NCBI RefSeq assembly: GCF_003008695.1
Contig: NZ_PXZT01000002.1
Coordinates: 124,001-188,000, forward strand
DNA from: Trichococcus alkaliphilus
GTDB lineage: Bacteria > Bacillota > Bacilli > Lactobacillales > Aerococcaceae
DNA length: 64,000 bases
Direction: 5' to 3'
Shown: positions 14,448 through 27,020 of the stretch, in pieces
Layout of the letters: the number at the start of each line of letters is the position of its first letter
Position numbering within the stretch: the first letter of the stretch is position 1
The notes under the pieces: model-generated
Seen by the model: only the letters and a program-made list of their open reading frames with translations
Told to the model about the DNA's origin: nothing
Database searches by the model: none
Made by a program: the position numbers and the translations under genes

Positions 14448-15348
14448 CTATGCCACCCTCTTTCTTAGCGACATTTTTTGTGCTTTTGTTCTCATTTATT
14501 TTGGCGATCAGCACAGCCGCCAGTTGTTCCGTACGCAGCGGTCTTTCGCTTCCGAAATCGATGCCTGTCTTTTGGCTCAACGTATCGAGGAAAGCAAGTG
14601 CGGACGGCAAGCCCAATTGTTTCTCCCGGAGCCAAGCGGCATCCTGGAAAATTTCTGCAGGCGGCCCCATCCGGACAACCGTCCCCTTCTCAAGGATGAC
14701 CACATGATCCGCAAACGTTGCGACATCATTCATCTGATGCGTGACCAATACGATGGTAAGCCCGTTATCGATATGGAGTTGATAGAACATATTCATAATT
14801 TCCCGTCTGCCCGCAGGATCCAATCCGGCCGTCGGTTCATCCAGGACCAGCACTTCCGGTTCCATCGCCAATACCCCAGCAATCGCTACACGTCTCATTT
14901 GACCCCCTGAGAGGTCGAATGGGGATCGTTCCATGAAGGACTCATCCAAGCCGACCAAAGGCAACACGCGCCTCACGATCGCCATTGCGTCCGCTTCGCT
15001 GACGCCGAAGTTCATCGGACCAAACGCGATATCCTTCGCGATCGTCTCCTCGAACAGCTGCGACTCCGGAAACTGGAAAACGATCCCCACTTTTTTGCGC
15101 AGGTCCTTCAGATTTTTGTTGTTCGATTTGTTCGTAATGATGCGGTCACCGATCGTTACGCTGCCTTCCGTTGGCTTCAATAAAGCATTGAGATGCTGCG
15201 TGACCGTCGATTTGCCGCTGCCTGTATGCCCGATCAACGCCGTATAACTGCCATCCGGGATATTCAGGTTCACATCATAGAGGGCCCGGTTTTCGAAAGG
15301 CGTTCCGGCAGAGTAGGAATAGCCTACTTTTTCGAAAGTAATGTCCAT
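14437..15348 (-). CDS. ecfA2: ECF transporter ATPase EcfA2
   Basis: About 303 residues from the ATG at 15348 (GGTGAG site; the upstream TTG at 15354 is less likely). Walker A is GHTGSGKST, Q-loop FQFPESQLFEETI, signature LSGGQMRRVAIAGVLA, Walker B VLVLDEPTAGLDP, and the C-terminal extension typical of EcfA subunits follows. It forms the ATPase heterodimer with EcfA1. Overlap with both neighbours implies translational coupling. Confidence 0.96.
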   Translation of the reverse strand: MDITFEKVGYSYSAGTPFENRALYDVNLNIPDGSYTALIGHTGSGKSTVTQHLNALLKPTEGSVTIGDRIITNKSNNKNLKDLRKKVGIVFQFPESQLFEETIAKDIAFGPMNFGVSEADAMAIVRRVLPLVGLDESFMERSPFDLSGGQMRRVAIAGVLAMEPEVLVLDEPTAGLDPAGRREIMNMFYQLHIDNGLTIVLVTHQMNDVATFADHVVILEKGTVVRMGPPAEIFQDAAWLREKQLGLPSALAFLDTLSQKTGIDFGSERPLRTEQLAAVLIAKINENKSTKNVAKKEGGIDVG

Positions 15349-16163
15349 AACCAACTCACCATCCCTTCCTCAGTCAAATATTCTTCAGGAACTTCCAGTC
15401 CCTGTCTCTTCAATTGGTACTTAAGCTTCTCAGGGAATGGGATATCCAAACCGATATCGATGATTTCCTTGCCCAAGCTGAATATCTCTTCCGGGGTGCC
15501 GATCCGTTTCAACTGCCCGGCTTCCATCACAAAGATGCGGTTCGCTTTCGCAGCCTCGTCGATGTCATGAGTGATCGAGATCACCGTCAAATTTTCTTTT
15601 TCCTTGATTTCTTGGATGGTCTCGATGACTTCATGACGGCCTTCTGGGTCCAACATAGTCGTCGCCTCATCAAGGATGATAATGTCCGGAGACAAAGCTA
15701 CGATCCCAGCGATTGCCACCCGTTGCTTCTGTCCACCCGAAAGACGTGCCGGCTCCTTGTCCATGAAGTCGGCCATGTTCACAGCCGCTACAGCATCAGC
15801 AACGCGCTTCACCATTTCCTCGCGGGGAACACCGACATTCTCCAAACCGAACGCAACATCGTCCTGTACGGTCGAACCGACGAACTGATTGTCCGGATTC
15901 TGGAAAACCATCCCGATTTTTTTGCGGACGTCCCAAACCGTCTCTGCATTCAAAGGTATCCCTTCAATGATCACTTCTCCGGAGTTCGCTTCTATCAAAC
16001 CGTTGATCGTTTTGGCCAAGGTTGACTTGCCTGAACCGTTAGGCCCGATGATGGCAATCCATTCACCCTGCTGGATTGTTAACGAAACGTTGTTCAATGC
16101 CGGTCTTGCATCTTCCTCTGAATAGGAAAAAGTCACATTGCGCAACTCGATAATTTCATTCAT
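15324..16163 (-). CDS. ecfA1: ECF transporter ATPase EcfA1
   Basis: 279 residues with Walker A GPNGSGKST, Q-loop FQNPDNQFVGSTV, signature LSGGQKQRVAIAGIVA, Walker B IIILDEATTMLDP and the EcfA1-type C-terminus. The DEATTMLDP variant is characteristic of EcfA1. It is the first gene of ecfA1-ecfA2-ecfT, downstream of rplQ, and overlaps ecfA2. A terminator-like structure lies in its leader (16240-16311). Confidence 0.96.
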   Translation of the reverse strand: MNEIIELRNVTFSYSEEDARPALNNVSLTIQQGEWIAIIGPNGSGKSTLAKTINGLIEANSGEVIIEGIPLNAETVWDVRKKIGMVFQNPDNQFVGSTVQDDVAFGLENVGVPREEMVKRVADAVAAVNMADFMDKEPARLSGGQKQRVAIAGIVALSPDIIILDEATTMLDPEGRHEVIETIQEIKEKENLTVISITHDIDEAAKANRIFVMEAGQLKRIGTPEEIFSLGKEIIDIGLDIPFPEKLKYQLKRQGLEVPEEYLTEEGMVSWLWTLLSKK

Positions 16164-16239
16164 GATGGCTGTCCTACTTTCTCTATTGTTGAATCTTTAA
16201 ATCCGTATCCGTCCATCCGTTCCACTGACAATTAAGTAT

Positions 16240-16311
16240 AAAAAAAGATGAAAAATACGGAAAAGGAATGTCTACTTAGTAAGTATAAACTACTCCTCCC
16301 TATTTTTCATC
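16240..16311 (-). promoter_or_regulatory. Attenuator-like structured leader upstream of ecfA1
   Basis: On the minus strand GATGAAAAATA (16301-16311) pairs perfectly with TATTTTTCATC (16247-16257), followed directly by seven T. The 43-base interior holds a smaller palindrome TACTTAGTAAGTA (16273-16285) and a GGAGGAG run. It lies 77 bases before the ecfA1 start, where a transcription attenuator or riboswitch expression platform would sit; no known riboswitch class is recognised. Confidence 0.5.
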
Positions 16312-16354
16312 CACTGTCTTGACACAGCACGGAAATAAAACGCTTTTATTTATA

Positions 16355-16404
16355 TATCAAAAGAAACTAGAAAATATATTGGCATTTTCTAGTTTCTTTT
16401 GATA
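16355..16404. repeat. 21-bp perfect inverted repeat between rplQ and ecfA1
   Basis: TATCAAAAGAAACTAGAAAA plus T (16355-16375) is exactly complementary to 16384-16404, with an eight-base loop. It lacks a proper T-run beyond the stem. It may be a second terminator for the ribosomal cluster or the trace of a mobile element end. Confidence 0.6.
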
Positions 16405-16420
16405 AAAAAAGCACTTTTTT

Positions 16421-16463
16421 TGATGAAAAAATGCCCTTCCGAAGATCATGCAATCTTCGGAAG
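16421..16463 (-). terminator. Terminator of the ribosomal-protein/rpoA cluster
   Basis: CTTCCGAAGAT (16436-16446) pairs perfectly with ATCTTCGGAAG (16453-16463); on the minus strand GGCA and then six T follow. It lies about 95 bases after the rplQ stop. Confidence 0.75.
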
Positions 16464-16557
16464 AACCTTGAGCTAGACTAGGGAAGCCAGAAGCAATCCC
16501 ATCATCATAACACTCTATTTCATCTAAAAGTGAACGTTTCATCTTTATGCGATTGAA

Positions 16558-16938
16558 TTATACTAATTCAATGATAACCATTGGTGCAGCATCGCCACGA
16601 CGAGGTTCTGTCTTCAAGATACGTGTGTATCCGCCTTGACGTTCTGCATAGCGAGGTGCGATATCAGAGAACAATTTTTGTAAAGCTGATTGAACAACGA
16701 TTTTGTCATCTTCTTCACGTACATCTGCAACTTCGTTACGAACGTATGCTGCAGCTAAACGACGAGCAGATAAATCTCCACGTTTGCCTAAAGTAATCAT
16801 CTTTTCAGTAGTTGAACGAATTTCTTTAGCACGAGCTTCAGTTGTAACGATTCGTTCGTTGATGAGTAAGTCAGTAGTCAAATCACGAAGCATTGCTTTT
16901 CTTTGGGCGCTTGTGCGTCCTAATTTACGGTAAGCCAT
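16558..16938 (-). CDS. rplQ: 50S ribosomal protein L17
   Basis: 126 residues beginning [20 protein letters not shown], the conserved L17 start, and ending [14 protein letters not shown]. It is the last gene of the alpha operon, 26 bases after rpoA, with AAGGAGGA before the ATG. Confidence 0.98.
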   Translation of the reverse strand: MAYRKLGRTSAQRKAMLRDLTTDLLINERIVTTEARAKEIRSTTEKMITLGKRGDLSARRLAAAYVRNEVADVREEDDKIVVQSALQKLFSDIAPRYAERQGGYTRILKTEPRRGDAAPMVIIELV

Positions 16939-16964
16939 CCTAGGTTTTCCTCCTTTGTACAGTA

Positions 16965-17909
16965 CTAGTCGTCTTGACGCAAGCCTAGATTAAGATCATT
17001 CAGCTTGTTTTTCACTTCTTCAAGTGATTTGCGTCCCAGATTACGTACTTTGATCATCTCTGCTTCAGACTTGTCTGTCAATTCTTGGACTGTGTTGATG
17101 CCTGCGCGTTTCAAACAGTTATAAGAACGTACGGATAAATCCAATTCTTCAATAGTCATTTCCAGCATTTTCTCTTTATGAGTTTCTTCTTTTTCAACCA
17201 TTATCTCAGCCTTACGAGCTTCATCGGTCAGATTAACAAAAATATTCAAATGTTCCGTTAAAATTTTGGCAGCCAAGCTGACTGCTTCTTCCGGGCTGAT
17301 GGAACCATCTGTCCAGACATCCAACGTTAATTTATCATAAATATTTTTTTGTCCGATACGAGTGTTTTCAACTTGATAATTTACTTTGCTGATTGGAGTA
17401 TAAATGGAGTCGACTGGCAAAACACCGATCGGCATATCTTCCGTTTTGTTATATTCGGAACGAACATAACCACGGCCATTTTTTACATCCAAGCGAACAT
17501 GAAAATGTGCTCCCTCTGAAACTGTACATATATATAAATCAGGGTTTAAGATTTCCACATCGCTGTCATGGGTAATATCCGCTGCAGTTACTACTGCTGG
17601 ACCTTTTACGTCAATCTCGATTGTTTTGTCTTCGTCCGTATACAATTTCAAAGCTAATTTTTTGATGTTCAGAATGATTTGGGTAACATCCTCGACAACA
17701 CCATCAATCGTTGAAAATTCGTGTAGAACACCATCGATTTGGATAGTTGTTACAGCTGTACCAGGAAGTGAAGATAATAGAATTCGACGTAATGAGTTCC
17801 CAAGTGTTGTTCCATAACCGCGTTCTAGTGGTTCTACAACGAATTTACCAAATTTGGCATCTTCGCTGATCTCAATCGTTTCAATTCTTGGTTTTTCAAT
17901 TTCGATCAT
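16965..17909 (-). CDS. rpoA: DNA-directed RNA polymerase alpha subunit
   Basis: 314 residues. The N-terminal assembly domain contains [26 protein letters not shown]; the C-terminal domain, after an acidic linker near 235-250, contains [16 protein letters not shown] and [13 protein letters not shown], which contact promoter UP elements and activators. It lies between rpsK and rplQ in the usual alpha-operon order. Confidence 0.99.
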   Translation of the reverse strand: MIEIEKPRIETIEISEDAKFGKFVVEPLERGYGTTLGNSLRRILLSSLPGTAVTTIQIDGVLHEFSTIDGVVEDVTQIILNIKKLALKLYTDEDKTIEIDVKGPAVVTAADITHDSDVEILNPDLYICTVSEGAHFHVRLDVKNGRGYVRSEYNKTEDMPIGVLPVDSIYTPISKVNYQVENTRIGQKNIYDKLTLDVWTDGSISPEEAVSLAAKILTEHLNIFVNLTDEARKAEIMVEKEETHKEKMLEMTIEELDLSVRSYNCLKRAGINTVQELTDKSEAEMIKVRNLGRKSLEEVKNKLNDLNLGLRQDD

Positions 17910-17990
17910 TTATCAATTTACCCCTTTCAAAACGTGAAGTTCATGTTAGTGAGTCCATTGCGTTTCGTTACATATCAGTACAATTCTCAA

Positions 17991-18377
17991 TTAAACACGA
18001 CGACGTTTTGGTGGACGGCATCCATTATGAGGAACGGGCGTTACGTCGCGGATTGCGGTAACTTCCAAACCTGCTGCTTGTAATGAACGAATGGCAGCTT
18101 CACGTCCAGAACCAGGACCTTTAACAGCTACTTCAACTGTTTTCATGCCATTTTCCATAGAAACTTTAGCTGCTGCTTCTGCAGCCATTTGTGCAGCATA
18201 AGGAGTAGATTTACGAGAACCTCTGAATCCTAATGAACCTGCTGATGACCATGAAATAGCATTTCCATGAACATCTGTAATCATAACAATAGTATTATTA
18301 AAAGTTGAACGGATATGTGCGATACCAGCTTCAACATTCTTTTTTACGCGGCGTTTGCGAGCTACTTTTTTAGCCAT
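17991..18377 (-). CDS. rpsK: 30S ribosomal protein S11
   Basis: 128 residues with the hallmark [18 protein letters not shown] and the C-terminal basic [11 protein letters not shown]. It lies on the 30S platform next to the mRNA exit. It follows rpsM by 27 bases. Confidence 0.99.
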   Translation of the reverse strand: MAKKVARKRRVKKNVEAGIAHIRSTFNNTIVMITDVHGNAISWSSAGSLGFRGSRKSTPYAAQMAAEAAAKVSMENGMKTVEVAVKGPGSGREAAIRSLQAAGLEVTAIRDVTPVPHNGCRPPKRRRV

Positions 18378-18404
18378 GAAGTTTTGACCTCCTTCACTTA
18401 ATTA

Positions 18405-18770
18405 TTATTTTTTCTTGCCAGTGACTGCTTTAGCTGGGCCTTTACGAGTGCGTGCGTTGTTCTTAGTGTTTTGTCCGCGAACAGGCAAACCACGACGGTG
18501 ACGCATTCCTCTGTAAGATCCAATTTCAATCAATCGTTTAATATTTAGGTTAACTTCACGACGAAGGTCACCTTCAACCTTTAATTTATCCACTTCAATA
18601 CGGATACGGTCTAATTCATCATTCGTCAAATCACGAACACGTGTATCTTCTGAAACTTCAGCTGCAGCTAAAAGCTTTTGAGCTGTGTTCAATCCGATAC
18701 CAAAAATATAAGTTAATGAAATAACCACACGTTTGTCACGCGGAACATCTACTCCTGCGATACGAGCCAT
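18405..18770 (-). CDS. rpsM: 30S ribosomal protein S13
   Basis: 121 residues beginning [21 protein letters not shown], with [18 protein letters not shown] in the basic tail that reaches P-site tRNA. Length and ends match the family. Confidence 0.99.
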   Translation of the reverse strand: MARIAGVDVPRDKRVVISLTYIFGIGLNTAQKLLAAAEVSEDTRVRDLTNDELDRIRIEVDKLKVEGDLRREVNLNIKRLIEIGSYRGMRHRRGLPVRGQNTKNNARTRKGPAKAVTGKKK

Positions 18771-18790
18771 TTATAGGCACCTCCTTGTTA

Positions 18791-18904
18791 TTATCCTTGG
18801 CGTTGTTTGTGTTTGGGATTTTCGCAAATCACCATAACACGACCATTGCGGCGAATGACTTTGCATTTTTCGCAAATGGGTTTTACTGATGCTCTAACTT
18901 TCAT
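18791..18904 (-). CDS. rpmJ: 50S ribosomal protein L36 (zinc-binding form)
   Basis: A 37-codon gene between infA and rpsM. The protein begins [17 protein letters not shown] and ends KHKQRQG. The zinc ligands Cys11, Cys14, Cys27 and His32 are all present, so this is the C+ form. GGAGGGA lies upstream of the ATG at 18904. Confidence 0.98.
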   Translation of the reverse strand: MKVRASVKPICEKCKVIRRNGRVMVICENPKHKQRQG

Positions 18905-18937
18905 TTAAATTCCCTCCTATTTAGTGATGGAGTGCAA

Positions 18938-19156
18938 TTATTTAAAGCGGTAAGTAATGCGTCCACGAGTAAGATCGTACGGTGATAATTCTACCGTAAC
19001 TTTATCGCCTGGCAAAATGCGGATGTAATGCATTCTAATTTTACCAGATACGTGAGCTAATACTATGTGACCATTTTCAAGTTCGACTTTAAACATTGCA
19101 TTGGGCAAAGTTTCAACGACAACTCCTTCGATCTCAATTACATCGTCTTTCGCCAC
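18938..19156 (-). CDS. infA: Translation initiation factor IF-1
   Basis: 72 residues, the invariant size, forming a single S1/OB domain: [20 protein letters not shown], then [19 protein letters not shown] and [16 protein letters not shown]. It blocks the A site during initiation. It lies between adk and rpmJ as in other Firmicutes. Confidence 0.99.
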   Translation of the reverse strand: MAKDDVIEIEGVVVETLPNAMFKVELENGHIVLAHVSGKIRMHYIRILPGDKVTVELSPYDLTRGRITYRFK

Positions 19157-19291
19157 GCCTGCTAACCTCCTAACATTCTGTTGAGCTGATTAATCTTATG
19201 TCTTGGCAATTTTTACTCTAACTGCTAGATTATACCATAGCAAGTATCGATTGAAAAGAAATTTTCGATTAATTTCAAATGACAGTTGCAA

Positions 19292-21295
<2,004 letters not shown>

Positions 21296-21296
<1 letters not shown>

Positions 21297-21736
21297 TAGA
21301 TCACCTCAACAGTCCCACCTGCAGCTTCGATAGCTTTTTGTGCTGCTTCGGAGAATTTATTAGCTTTAACTGTCAGTTTTTTCTCAACGCTTCCGTTGCC
21401 TAAAACTTTGATGCCTGATTTTTCATCTTTGACAATACCAGTTTCAACTAATAAAGCTGGAGTAACTTCTGTACCATCTTCGAAACGGTTTAAGATTTCT
21501 AAGTTGATGACAGCATATTCCTTACGGTTGATGTTCGTGAATCCACGTTTTGGAAGACGACGGAACAATGGAGTTTGTCCACCCTCGAATCCAAGTCTCA
21601 CACCGCCGCCTGAACGGGCTTTTTGGCCTTTATGTCCACGACCGGATGTTTTACCATTACCGGATGAAGATCCGCGACCGACACGGTTACGTTCTTTACG
21701 TGAACCTACAGCAGGTTTTAATTCATGAAGTTTCAT
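21296..21736 (-). CDS. rplO: 50S ribosomal protein L15
   Basis: 146 residues. Basic Gly/Arg/Ser-rich N-terminus [20 protein letters not shown] with [26 protein letters not shown] split across the loop, and a globular C-terminus. It is followed directly by secY. Confidence 0.99.
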
Positions 21737-21769
21737 AGTAACTTGGCACCTCCTTTAATCTGATGTTTA

Positions 21770-21952
21770 TTATTTAACTTCTTCTGATGTAACTAAGTGG
21801 CTTACTGTGTTGACCATGCCCAAGATAGCTGGGTTAGCTGGTTTAACAACAGATTTGCCGATTTTGGACAATCCCAAAGCTTTGCAAGTATCTTTTTGGT
21901 TTTGAGGACGTCCAATCAAGCTGCGTTTTAAAGTGATTTTTACTTCTGCCAT
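21770..21952 (-). CDS. rpmD: 50S ribosomal protein L30
   Basis: 60 residues: [19 protein letters not shown] and a single alpha/beta fold; the short bacterial form. It lies between rpsE and rplO in the spc operon. Confidence 0.98.
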   Translation of the reverse strand: MAEVKITLKRSLIGRPQNQKDTCKALGLSKIGKSVVKPANPAILGMVNTVSHLVTSEEVK

Positions 21953-21965
21953 TATGTAGTCCTCC

Positions 21966-22466
21966 TTATCCTAGTAATTCTTCAACTGTTTTGCCGCGTA
22001 ATTTCGCAACGTCTTCAGCATTTTTCAACTGTTTCAAGCCATCGATTGTAGCACGTACCATGTTGATAGGTGTGTTAGAACCAAGGGATTTGCTTGTGAT
22101 ATCAGCGATACCAGCTAATTCGACAACGGCACGGACTGGTCCGCCTGCAGAAACTCCGGAACCGGATTTAGCAGGTTTCAACATTACGTTACCGCCACAG
22201 AAAGATCCGATAACTTTGTGAGGGATTGTTGATTCAGACATTGGAACTTCGATAAGGCTCTTTTTAGCAGATTCGATAGCTTTACGAATAGCTTCAGGAA
22301 CCTCAGCTGCTTTACCAGTACCGAATCCTACATGTCCGTTTCTGTCTCCTACAACAACTAAAGCAGCAAAACGCAGACGACGTCCACCTTTAACAACTTT
22401 TGTTACACGATTGATCGCAACAACGCGGTCTTCTAATTCAATATGATTTGGGTCAACATAAACCAT
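21966..22466 (-). CDS. rpsE: 30S ribosomal protein S5
   Basis: 166 residues with the double-stranded-RNA-binding N-domain ([37 protein letters not shown]) and the C-terminal [17 protein letters not shown] block. It contributes to decoding accuracy. Confidence 0.99.
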   Translation of the reverse strand: MVYVDPNHIELEDRVVAINRVTKVVKGGRRLRFAALVVVGDRNGHVGFGTGKAAEVPEAIRKAIESAKKSLIEVPMSESTIPHKVIGSFCGGNVMLKPAKSGSGVSAGGPVRAVVELAGIADITSKSLGSNTPINMVRATIDGLKQLKNAEDVAKLRGKTVEELLG

Positions 22467-22486
22467 GTGTGGTTATCCTCCTTTTC

Positions 22487-22843
22487 TTAGAAATCTAGTC
22501 CATTTTCGCGAGCAGCTTCAGCTAAAGCCTGTACACGGCCATGGTACAGATAGCCACCACGGTCAAAGACTACTTTTTTGATACCTTTAGCAACAGAACG
22601 TTCAGCAATCAGTTTTCCAACTGCAGCAGCAGCTTCAGTTTTAGTACCGGTTGCGATTTCTGTTTCTTTTGTAGAGGCACTTGCTAGCGTCACACCCGCT
22701 ACGTCATCAATTAATTGAGCGTAGATGTTTTTGTTGGAACGGAAAACGTTCAAGCGTGGGCACTCTGCAGTACCAGAGATTTTTCTTCTTACGCGTGCGT
22801 GTCTAGCTTGGCGCACTTTGTTTTTATCTGGTTTAGTAATCAC
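22487..22843 (-). CDS. rplR: 50S ribosomal protein L18
   Basis: 118 residues from the GTG at 22843, which gives the family's MITKPDKNK start with a GAGGTG site upstream; the frame can be read three codons further, but that uses the ribosome site itself. The C-terminus [20 protein letters not shown] binds 5S rRNA. Confidence 0.98.
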   Translation of the reverse strand: MITKPDKNKVRQARHARVRRKISGTAECPRLNVFRSNKNIYAQLIDDVAGVTLASASTKETEIATGTKTEAAAAVGKLIAERSVAKGIKKVVFDRGGYLYHGRVQALAEAARENGLDF

Positions 22844-22907
22844 AATTGTCACCTCGTTATATTTATTTTGTTGCGTCGTTCAGGAAGCAAGTAATAATAG
22901 CGGACTA

Positions 22908-23444
22908 TTATTTACCTGTCTTACCTTCTTTACGACGGATGATTTCGTTAACGTATTTGATACCTTTACCTTTGTAAGGCTCTGGTGGGCGTACGCCGCG
23001 GATGTTGGCTGCCAAAGCGCCAACTTTAGCTTTATCGTAACCTTTAACGATGATTTTAGTGTTAGTTGGTACTTCCACTTCAATACCGTCTTCAGGTGTG
23101 AATTCAACTGGATGAGAATAGCCGACGTTCAATACAAGTTTTTTGCCTTGCAATTGAGCACGGTACCCAACCCCTACTAAGTCCAATTCTTTCATAAATC
23201 CTTCAGATACACCTACAACCATGTTGTTTACCAACGCGCGTGTAGTACCATGAATGGATTTAGTGAATTTCTCTTCGTTAGGACGAGTGAAAGTAACAGT
23301 GTTTCCATCGATCTTGATGCCGATCATTTCATTAAATGTGCTAGTTAATTCGCCTTTAGGGCCTTTAACTGTAACAGTGTTACCTTGTTGAGTAACGGTT
23401 ACGCCAGCTGGGATTTCGATTGCTTTATTTCCAATACGACTCAC
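22908..23444 (-). CDS. rplF: 50S ribosomal protein L6
   Basis: 178 residues in two homologous domains; starts [17 protein letters not shown] and carries the C-terminal signature [16 protein letters not shown]. It lies near the sarcin-ricin loop and factor-binding site. Confidence 0.99.
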   Translation of the reverse strand: MSRIGNKAIEIPAGVTVTQQGNTVTVKGPKGELTSTFNEMIGIKIDGNTVTFTRPNEEKFTKSIHGTTRALVNNMVVGVSEGFMKELDLVGVGYRAQLQGKKLVLNVGYSHPVEFTPEDGIEVEVPTNTKIIVKGYDKAKVGALAANIRGVRPPEPYKGKGIKYVNEIIRRKEGKTGK

Positions 23445-23484
23445 AGGGCTGCACCTCCTTTATTTTCTCTTATTTTTTTAAAAA

Positions 23485-23883
23485 TTACCAAATGTAAGCT
23501 AATACTTCGCCGCCGATGTTTTTCGCTCTTGCTTCTTTGTCGGTGATAACACCTTCAGAAGTTGACACGATTGCGATTCCTAAACCATTCAATACTTTAG
23601 GGATGTCGCCAGTTTTAGCGTATACACGCAAACCTGGTTTTGAAATACGTTTCAAACCAGTGATGACGCGTTCGTTGTTTGGACCGTATTTTAAGAATAC
23701 ACGGATAACACCTTGTTTGTCGTCTGAAGTGTAATCAAAGTTTTTGATGAAACCTTCAGCCTTAAGAATGTTAGCGATCTCTAATTTTGTCTTTGATGCA
23801 GGCACTTCTAAAGATTCGTGACGTACCATGTTGGCATTACGAATACGAGTTAAGAAATCTGCGATTGGATCTGTCATGACCAT
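23485..23883 (-). CDS. rpsH: 30S ribosomal protein S8
   Basis: 132 residues: [20 protein letters not shown] start and the C-terminal [13 protein letters not shown] signature. It is a primary 16S rRNA binder and in other bacteria the translational repressor of the spc operon. Confidence 0.99.
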   Translation of the reverse strand: MVMTDPIADFLTRIRNANMVRHESLEVPASKTKLEIANILKAEGFIKNFDYTSDDKQGVIRVFLKYGPNNERVITGLKRISKPGLRVYAKTGDIPKVLNGLGIAIVSTSEGVITDKEARAKNIGGEVLAYIW

Positions 23884-23917
23884 TTACATTATACCTCCTT
23901 TTGCGAGTATGGTTAAA

Positions 23918-24103
23918 TTACCAGCTAGCCTTTTTCACGCCGGGAATTTGTCCTTTATAGGCAAGTTCACGGAAGCAAATACGGCAAAGTTTGAATTTGC
24001 GATAAACTGAATGTGGACGTCCGCAACGTTCACAACGAGTGTAAGCTTGTGTAGAATGTTTAGCGGGACGCTTGTTTTTAGCAATCATGGATTTTTTAGC
24101 CAA
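23918..24103 (-). CDS. rpsZ: 30S ribosomal protein S14, zinc-binding type
   Basis: 61 residues with four zinc ligands Cys24, Cys27, Cys40 and Cys43 (CERC ... CRIC), so this is the short zinc-dependent form. Many lactic-acid bacteria also keep a zinc-free paralog elsewhere, of interest because a Zur-like box occurs at 63877-63897. Confidence 0.98.
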   Translation of the reverse strand: MAKKSMIAKNKRPAKHSTQAYTRCERCGRPHSVYRKFKLCRICFRELAYKGQIPGVKKASW

Positions 24104-24123
24104 TTATCATTCGCCTCCTTAGC

Positions 24124-24663
24124 TTATTTTTGGAATGGCATTCCAAGTTGTGTCAATAATTCTCTTGATTCTTCGTCAGTGTTAGCAGTAGTTACGATAA
24201 CGATATCCATACCACGTACTTTGTCGACTCTATCATAGTCAACTTCTGGGAAAATCAATTGTTCTTTGATACCTAAAGTATAGTTTCCACGACCATCAAA
24301 AGATTTTTTGCTGATCCCACGGAAGTCACGTACACGTGGTAATGAAACTGTTACTAGTTTATCCAAGAAGTCGTACATTCTTTCGCCACGTAAAGTAACT
24401 TTAGTGCCGATAGGCATACCTTCACGTAAACGGAATGCAGCGATTGATTTTTTAGCTAACGTGATGACTGGTTTTTGACCAGAGATCAAAGTTAGTTCTT
24501 CAACTGCTTTATCTAGGTTTTTTGTGTTTGAAACTGCATCACCCACACCCATGTTGATGACAATTTTGTCAATTTTAGGTGTTTGCATAATTGATGTGTA
24601 TTCAAATTTTTCCATCAATGATGGAACGATTTCTTTTGTGTATCTTTCTTTTAAACGGTTCAT
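24124..24663 (-). CDS. rplE: 50S ribosomal protein L5
   Basis: 179 residues with [15 protein letters not shown] and the [17 protein letters not shown] segment. It binds 5S rRNA and contacts P-site tRNA. Order rplX-rplE-rpsZ is standard. Confidence 0.99.
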   Translation of the reverse strand: MNRLKERYTKEIVPSLMEKFEYTSIMQTPKIDKIVINMGVGDAVSNTKNLDKAVEELTLISGQKPVITLAKKSIAAFRLREGMPIGTKVTLRGERMYDFLDKLVTVSLPRVRDFRGISKKSFDGRGNYTLGIKEQLIFPEVDYDRVDKVRGMDIVIVTTANTDEESRELLTQLGMPFQK

Positions 24664-24689
24664 TTAGAATATCCTCCTTCCTCTAATAA

Positions 24690-24998
24690 TTAATCAATGA
24701 TTTCGCCGGTTTTTTTGGAAACGCGGACTTTTTTGCCATCTACGACTTTAGATCCTACGCGAGTAGGTTCGCCAGTTTTAGCATCAATTAACATAATGTT
24801 AGAAACATGGATAGGTGCTGCTTCTTCAAGAATTCCACCTGTTGGGTTTGTTTGAGAAGCTTTGCGATGTTTCTTGACAATATTAATGCCTTCGACAATA
24901 ACACGATCTTTTTTAGGGAAAGTTTTAAGGATGACTCCTTCTTTACCTTTATCTTTTCCAGTAATGACTTTAACTTTATCACCAGTTTTTACGTGCAT
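24690..24998 (-). CDS. rplX: 50S ribosomal protein L24
   Basis: 102 residues from the ATG at 24998 ([22 protein letters not shown] motif). A Met seven codons upstream lies at the ribosome site, so it is not used. L24 starts 50S assembly. Confidence 0.97.
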   Translation of the reverse strand: MHVKTGDKVKVITGKDKGKEGVILKTFPKKDRVIVEGINIVKKHRKASQTNPTGGILEEAAPIHVSNIMLIDAKTGEPTRVGSKVVDGKKVRVSKKTGEIID

Positions 24999-25032
24999 GC
25001 TTTGTTGCACCTCCTTCATTTATGACAGTTGA

Positions 25033-25401
25033 TTACAATACTTCTGGAGCAAGGGAAACGATCTTCATGTAGTTGTTGTCACGCAATTCACGTGCAACTG
25101 GTCCAAAGATACGTGTTCCACGAGGGCTCTTGTCGTCACGAATGATTACACAAGCATTTTCGTCAAATTTGATGTAAGAACCATCTTTACGGTGCGCGCC
25201 GTGTTTCGTACGAACGATAACAGCTTTAACTACGTCACCCTTTTTGACAACACCACCGGGTGTAGCTTGTTTTACTGTGCAGACGATTGTATCACCAATT
25301 CCTGCGAATTTGCGGTTTGAACCACCTAACACTTTGATAGTTAACACTTCTTTAGCGCCTGAATTATCGGCAACTCTTAAGCGGGATTCTGTTTGTATCA
25401 C
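25033..25401 (-). CDS. rplN: 50S ribosomal protein L14
   Basis: 122 residues: [20 protein letters not shown] start and the [19 protein letters not shown]-terminal signature. It forms part of bridge B5/B8 at the subunit interface. Confidence 0.99.
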   Translation of the reverse strand: MIQTESRLRVADNSGAKEVLTIKVLGGSNRKFAGIGDTIVCTVKQATPGGVVKKGDVVKAVIVRTKHGAHRKDGSYIKFDENACVIIRDDKSPRGTRIFGPVARELRDNNYMKIVSLAPEVL

Positions 25402-25444
25402 GTCAGTATCCTCCTTCCGGATATAAAAATATTTATTTGTCTGA

Positions 25445-25711
25445 TTAGATGATTACTGATTCTTCAACAACTTCAAGCAAGCGGAAGTTTTTAGTAGCAG
25501 ATAGAGGACGAGTCTCCATAATTCTAACTACATCTCCCATTTTAGCTTGGTTGTTTTCATCATGTGCTTTGTACTTTTTAGAGTACTTAACGCGTTTACC
25601 ATAAGTTGAATGTGTTTTTGTTGTAGATACTTCTACAACGATTGTTTTATCCATCTTATCAGAAACAACAACACCTTGGTAGACTTTACGTTGGTTACGT
25701 TCTTCAGTCAT
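25445..25711 (-). CDS. rpsQ: 30S ribosomal protein S17
   Basis: 88 residues, an OB-fold protein: [20 protein letters not shown] start and [20 protein letters not shown] signature. A primary binder of the 16S 5' domain. Confidence 0.99.
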   Translation of the reverse strand: MTEERNQRKVYQGVVVSDKMDKTIVVEVSTTKTHSTYGKRVKYSKKYKAHDENNQAKMGDVVRIMETRPLSATKNFRLLEVVEESVII

Positions 25712-25738
25712 TTCGTTGTGACCTCCTTTGCTGATCTA

Positions 25739-25933
25739 CTATTTTTGCAATTCTTGTTGTCGCAATACAGTTTTAATACGTGCAATTGATTTGCGTACTT
25801 CTTTCAAGCGGGCAGTATTTTCTAACTGTCCGGTTGCAAGTTGGAATCGTAGATTGAATAATTCATCTTTGAATTGTTTTTCTTTTTCAATCATTTCAGC
25901 AGTGGATAACTCTTTAAGTTCATTAGCCTTCAT
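25739..25933 (-). CDS. rpmC: 50S ribosomal protein L29
   Basis: 64 residues from the ATG at 25933 ([14 protein letters not shown]); a GTG/Met five codons upstream is not used, because GGTGGTG there serves as ribosome site. The gene start overlaps the rplP end by 11 bases. Two-helix protein near the exit tunnel. Confidence 0.97.
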   Translation of the reverse strand: MKANELKELSTAEMIEKEKQFKDELFNLRFQLATGQLENTARLKEVRKSIARIKTVLRQQELQK

Positions 25934-26357
25934 TCGATTCACCACCAATTTCTTTACGTTTTACAATTTTTGTTTTAACTGGCAATTTGTGAGATGCAAG
26001 ACGTAGAGCTTCGCGTGCCACTTCTTCAGGGACGCCTGCTACTTCGAACATGATCTTGCCGCGTTTAACTGGAGATACCCAACCTTCAGGTGCCCCTTTA
26101 CCAGAACCCATACGGACTCCGATAGCTTTGGATGTATATGATTTGTGAGGGAATATTTTGATCCAAACTTTCCCGCCACGTTTCATGTAACGAGTCATAG
26201 CGATACGAGCAGCTTCGATTTGACGGTTTGTGATCCAATGAGAGTCAACAGCTTGCAAACCATATTCGCCGAAAACTACTTCTTTTCCGCCTTTAGCTTC
26301 TCCGCGCATTTTTCCACGGAACTCACGACGGTGTTTTACACGTTTAGGTACTAACAT
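25923..26357 (-). CDS. rplP: 50S ribosomal protein L16
   Basis: 144 residues beginning [20 protein letters not shown], with the [19 protein letters not shown] signature. It helps position A-site tRNA. Confidence 0.99.
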   Translation of the reverse strand: MLVPKRVKHRREFRGKMRGEAKGGKEVVFGEYGLQAVDSHWITNRQIEAARIAMTRYMKRGGKVWIKIFPHKSYTSKAIGVRMGSGKGAPEGWVSPVKRGKIMFEVAGVPEEVAREALRLASHKLPVKTKIVKRKEIGGESNEG

Positions 26358-26360
26358 TGG

Positions 26361-27017
26361 TTATTTCCCTCCTTTCTCAGTTGTTTTTTTTGCTGGTAAA
26401 ACTTCACCACGGTAAATCCAAACTTTAACGCCTAATTTACCATAAGTTGTGTCTGCTTCTTCCCAAGCGTAGTCGATGTCCGCACGCAATGTATGCAATG
26501 GAACAGTTCCTTCAGCATGAGTTTCAGCACGAGCGATATCTGCACCATTCAAACGACCAGAAACTTGCGTTTTGATCCCTTTAGCGCCAGATCTCATTGT
26601 ACGTTGAATTGCTTGTTTTTGCGCACGACGGAAAGCTACACGGTTTTCCAACTGTTTAGCGATACCTTCAGCAACTAATTTAGCATCCAAGTCTGGTCTT
26701 TTGATTTCCACGATGTTGATGTGTACTTTTTTACCAGTAAGTTCATTTAACTCTTTACGAGTTTTTTCAACTTCAGAACCGCCTTTACCGATTACCATTC
26801 CAGGTTTGGCAGTATGAATAGAAACGTTCACGCGGTTAGCTGCACGTTCAATTTCAATTTTAGAAACAGAAGCTTCGCTTAAGTTCTTTGCGATGTATTT
26901 ACGGATACGTAAATCTTCATGTAAGAAAGCTGCGTAATCTTTTTCAGCGTACCATTTAGCATCCCAGTCACGAATGATGCCGACACGTAATCCTAATGGA
27001 TGAATTTTTTGACCCAC
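26361..27017 (-). CDS. rpsC: 30S ribosomal protein S3
   Basis: 218 residues: [20 protein letters not shown] start, KH domain with [11 protein letters not shown] (the GxxG loop), and C-terminal [13 protein letters not shown]. Lies at the mRNA entry channel. Confidence 0.99.
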   Translation of the reverse strand: MGQKIHPLGLRVGIIRDWDAKWYAEKDYAAFLHEDLRIRKYIAKNLSEASVSKIEIERAANRVNVSIHTAKPGMVIGKGGSEVEKTRKELNELTGKKVHINIVEIKRPDLDAKLVAEGIAKQLENRVAFRRAQKQAIQRTMRSGAKGIKTQVSGRLNGADIARAETHAEGTVPLHTLRADIDYAWEEADTTYGKLGVKVWIYRGEVLPAKKTTEKGGK

Positions 27018-27020
27018 AGA

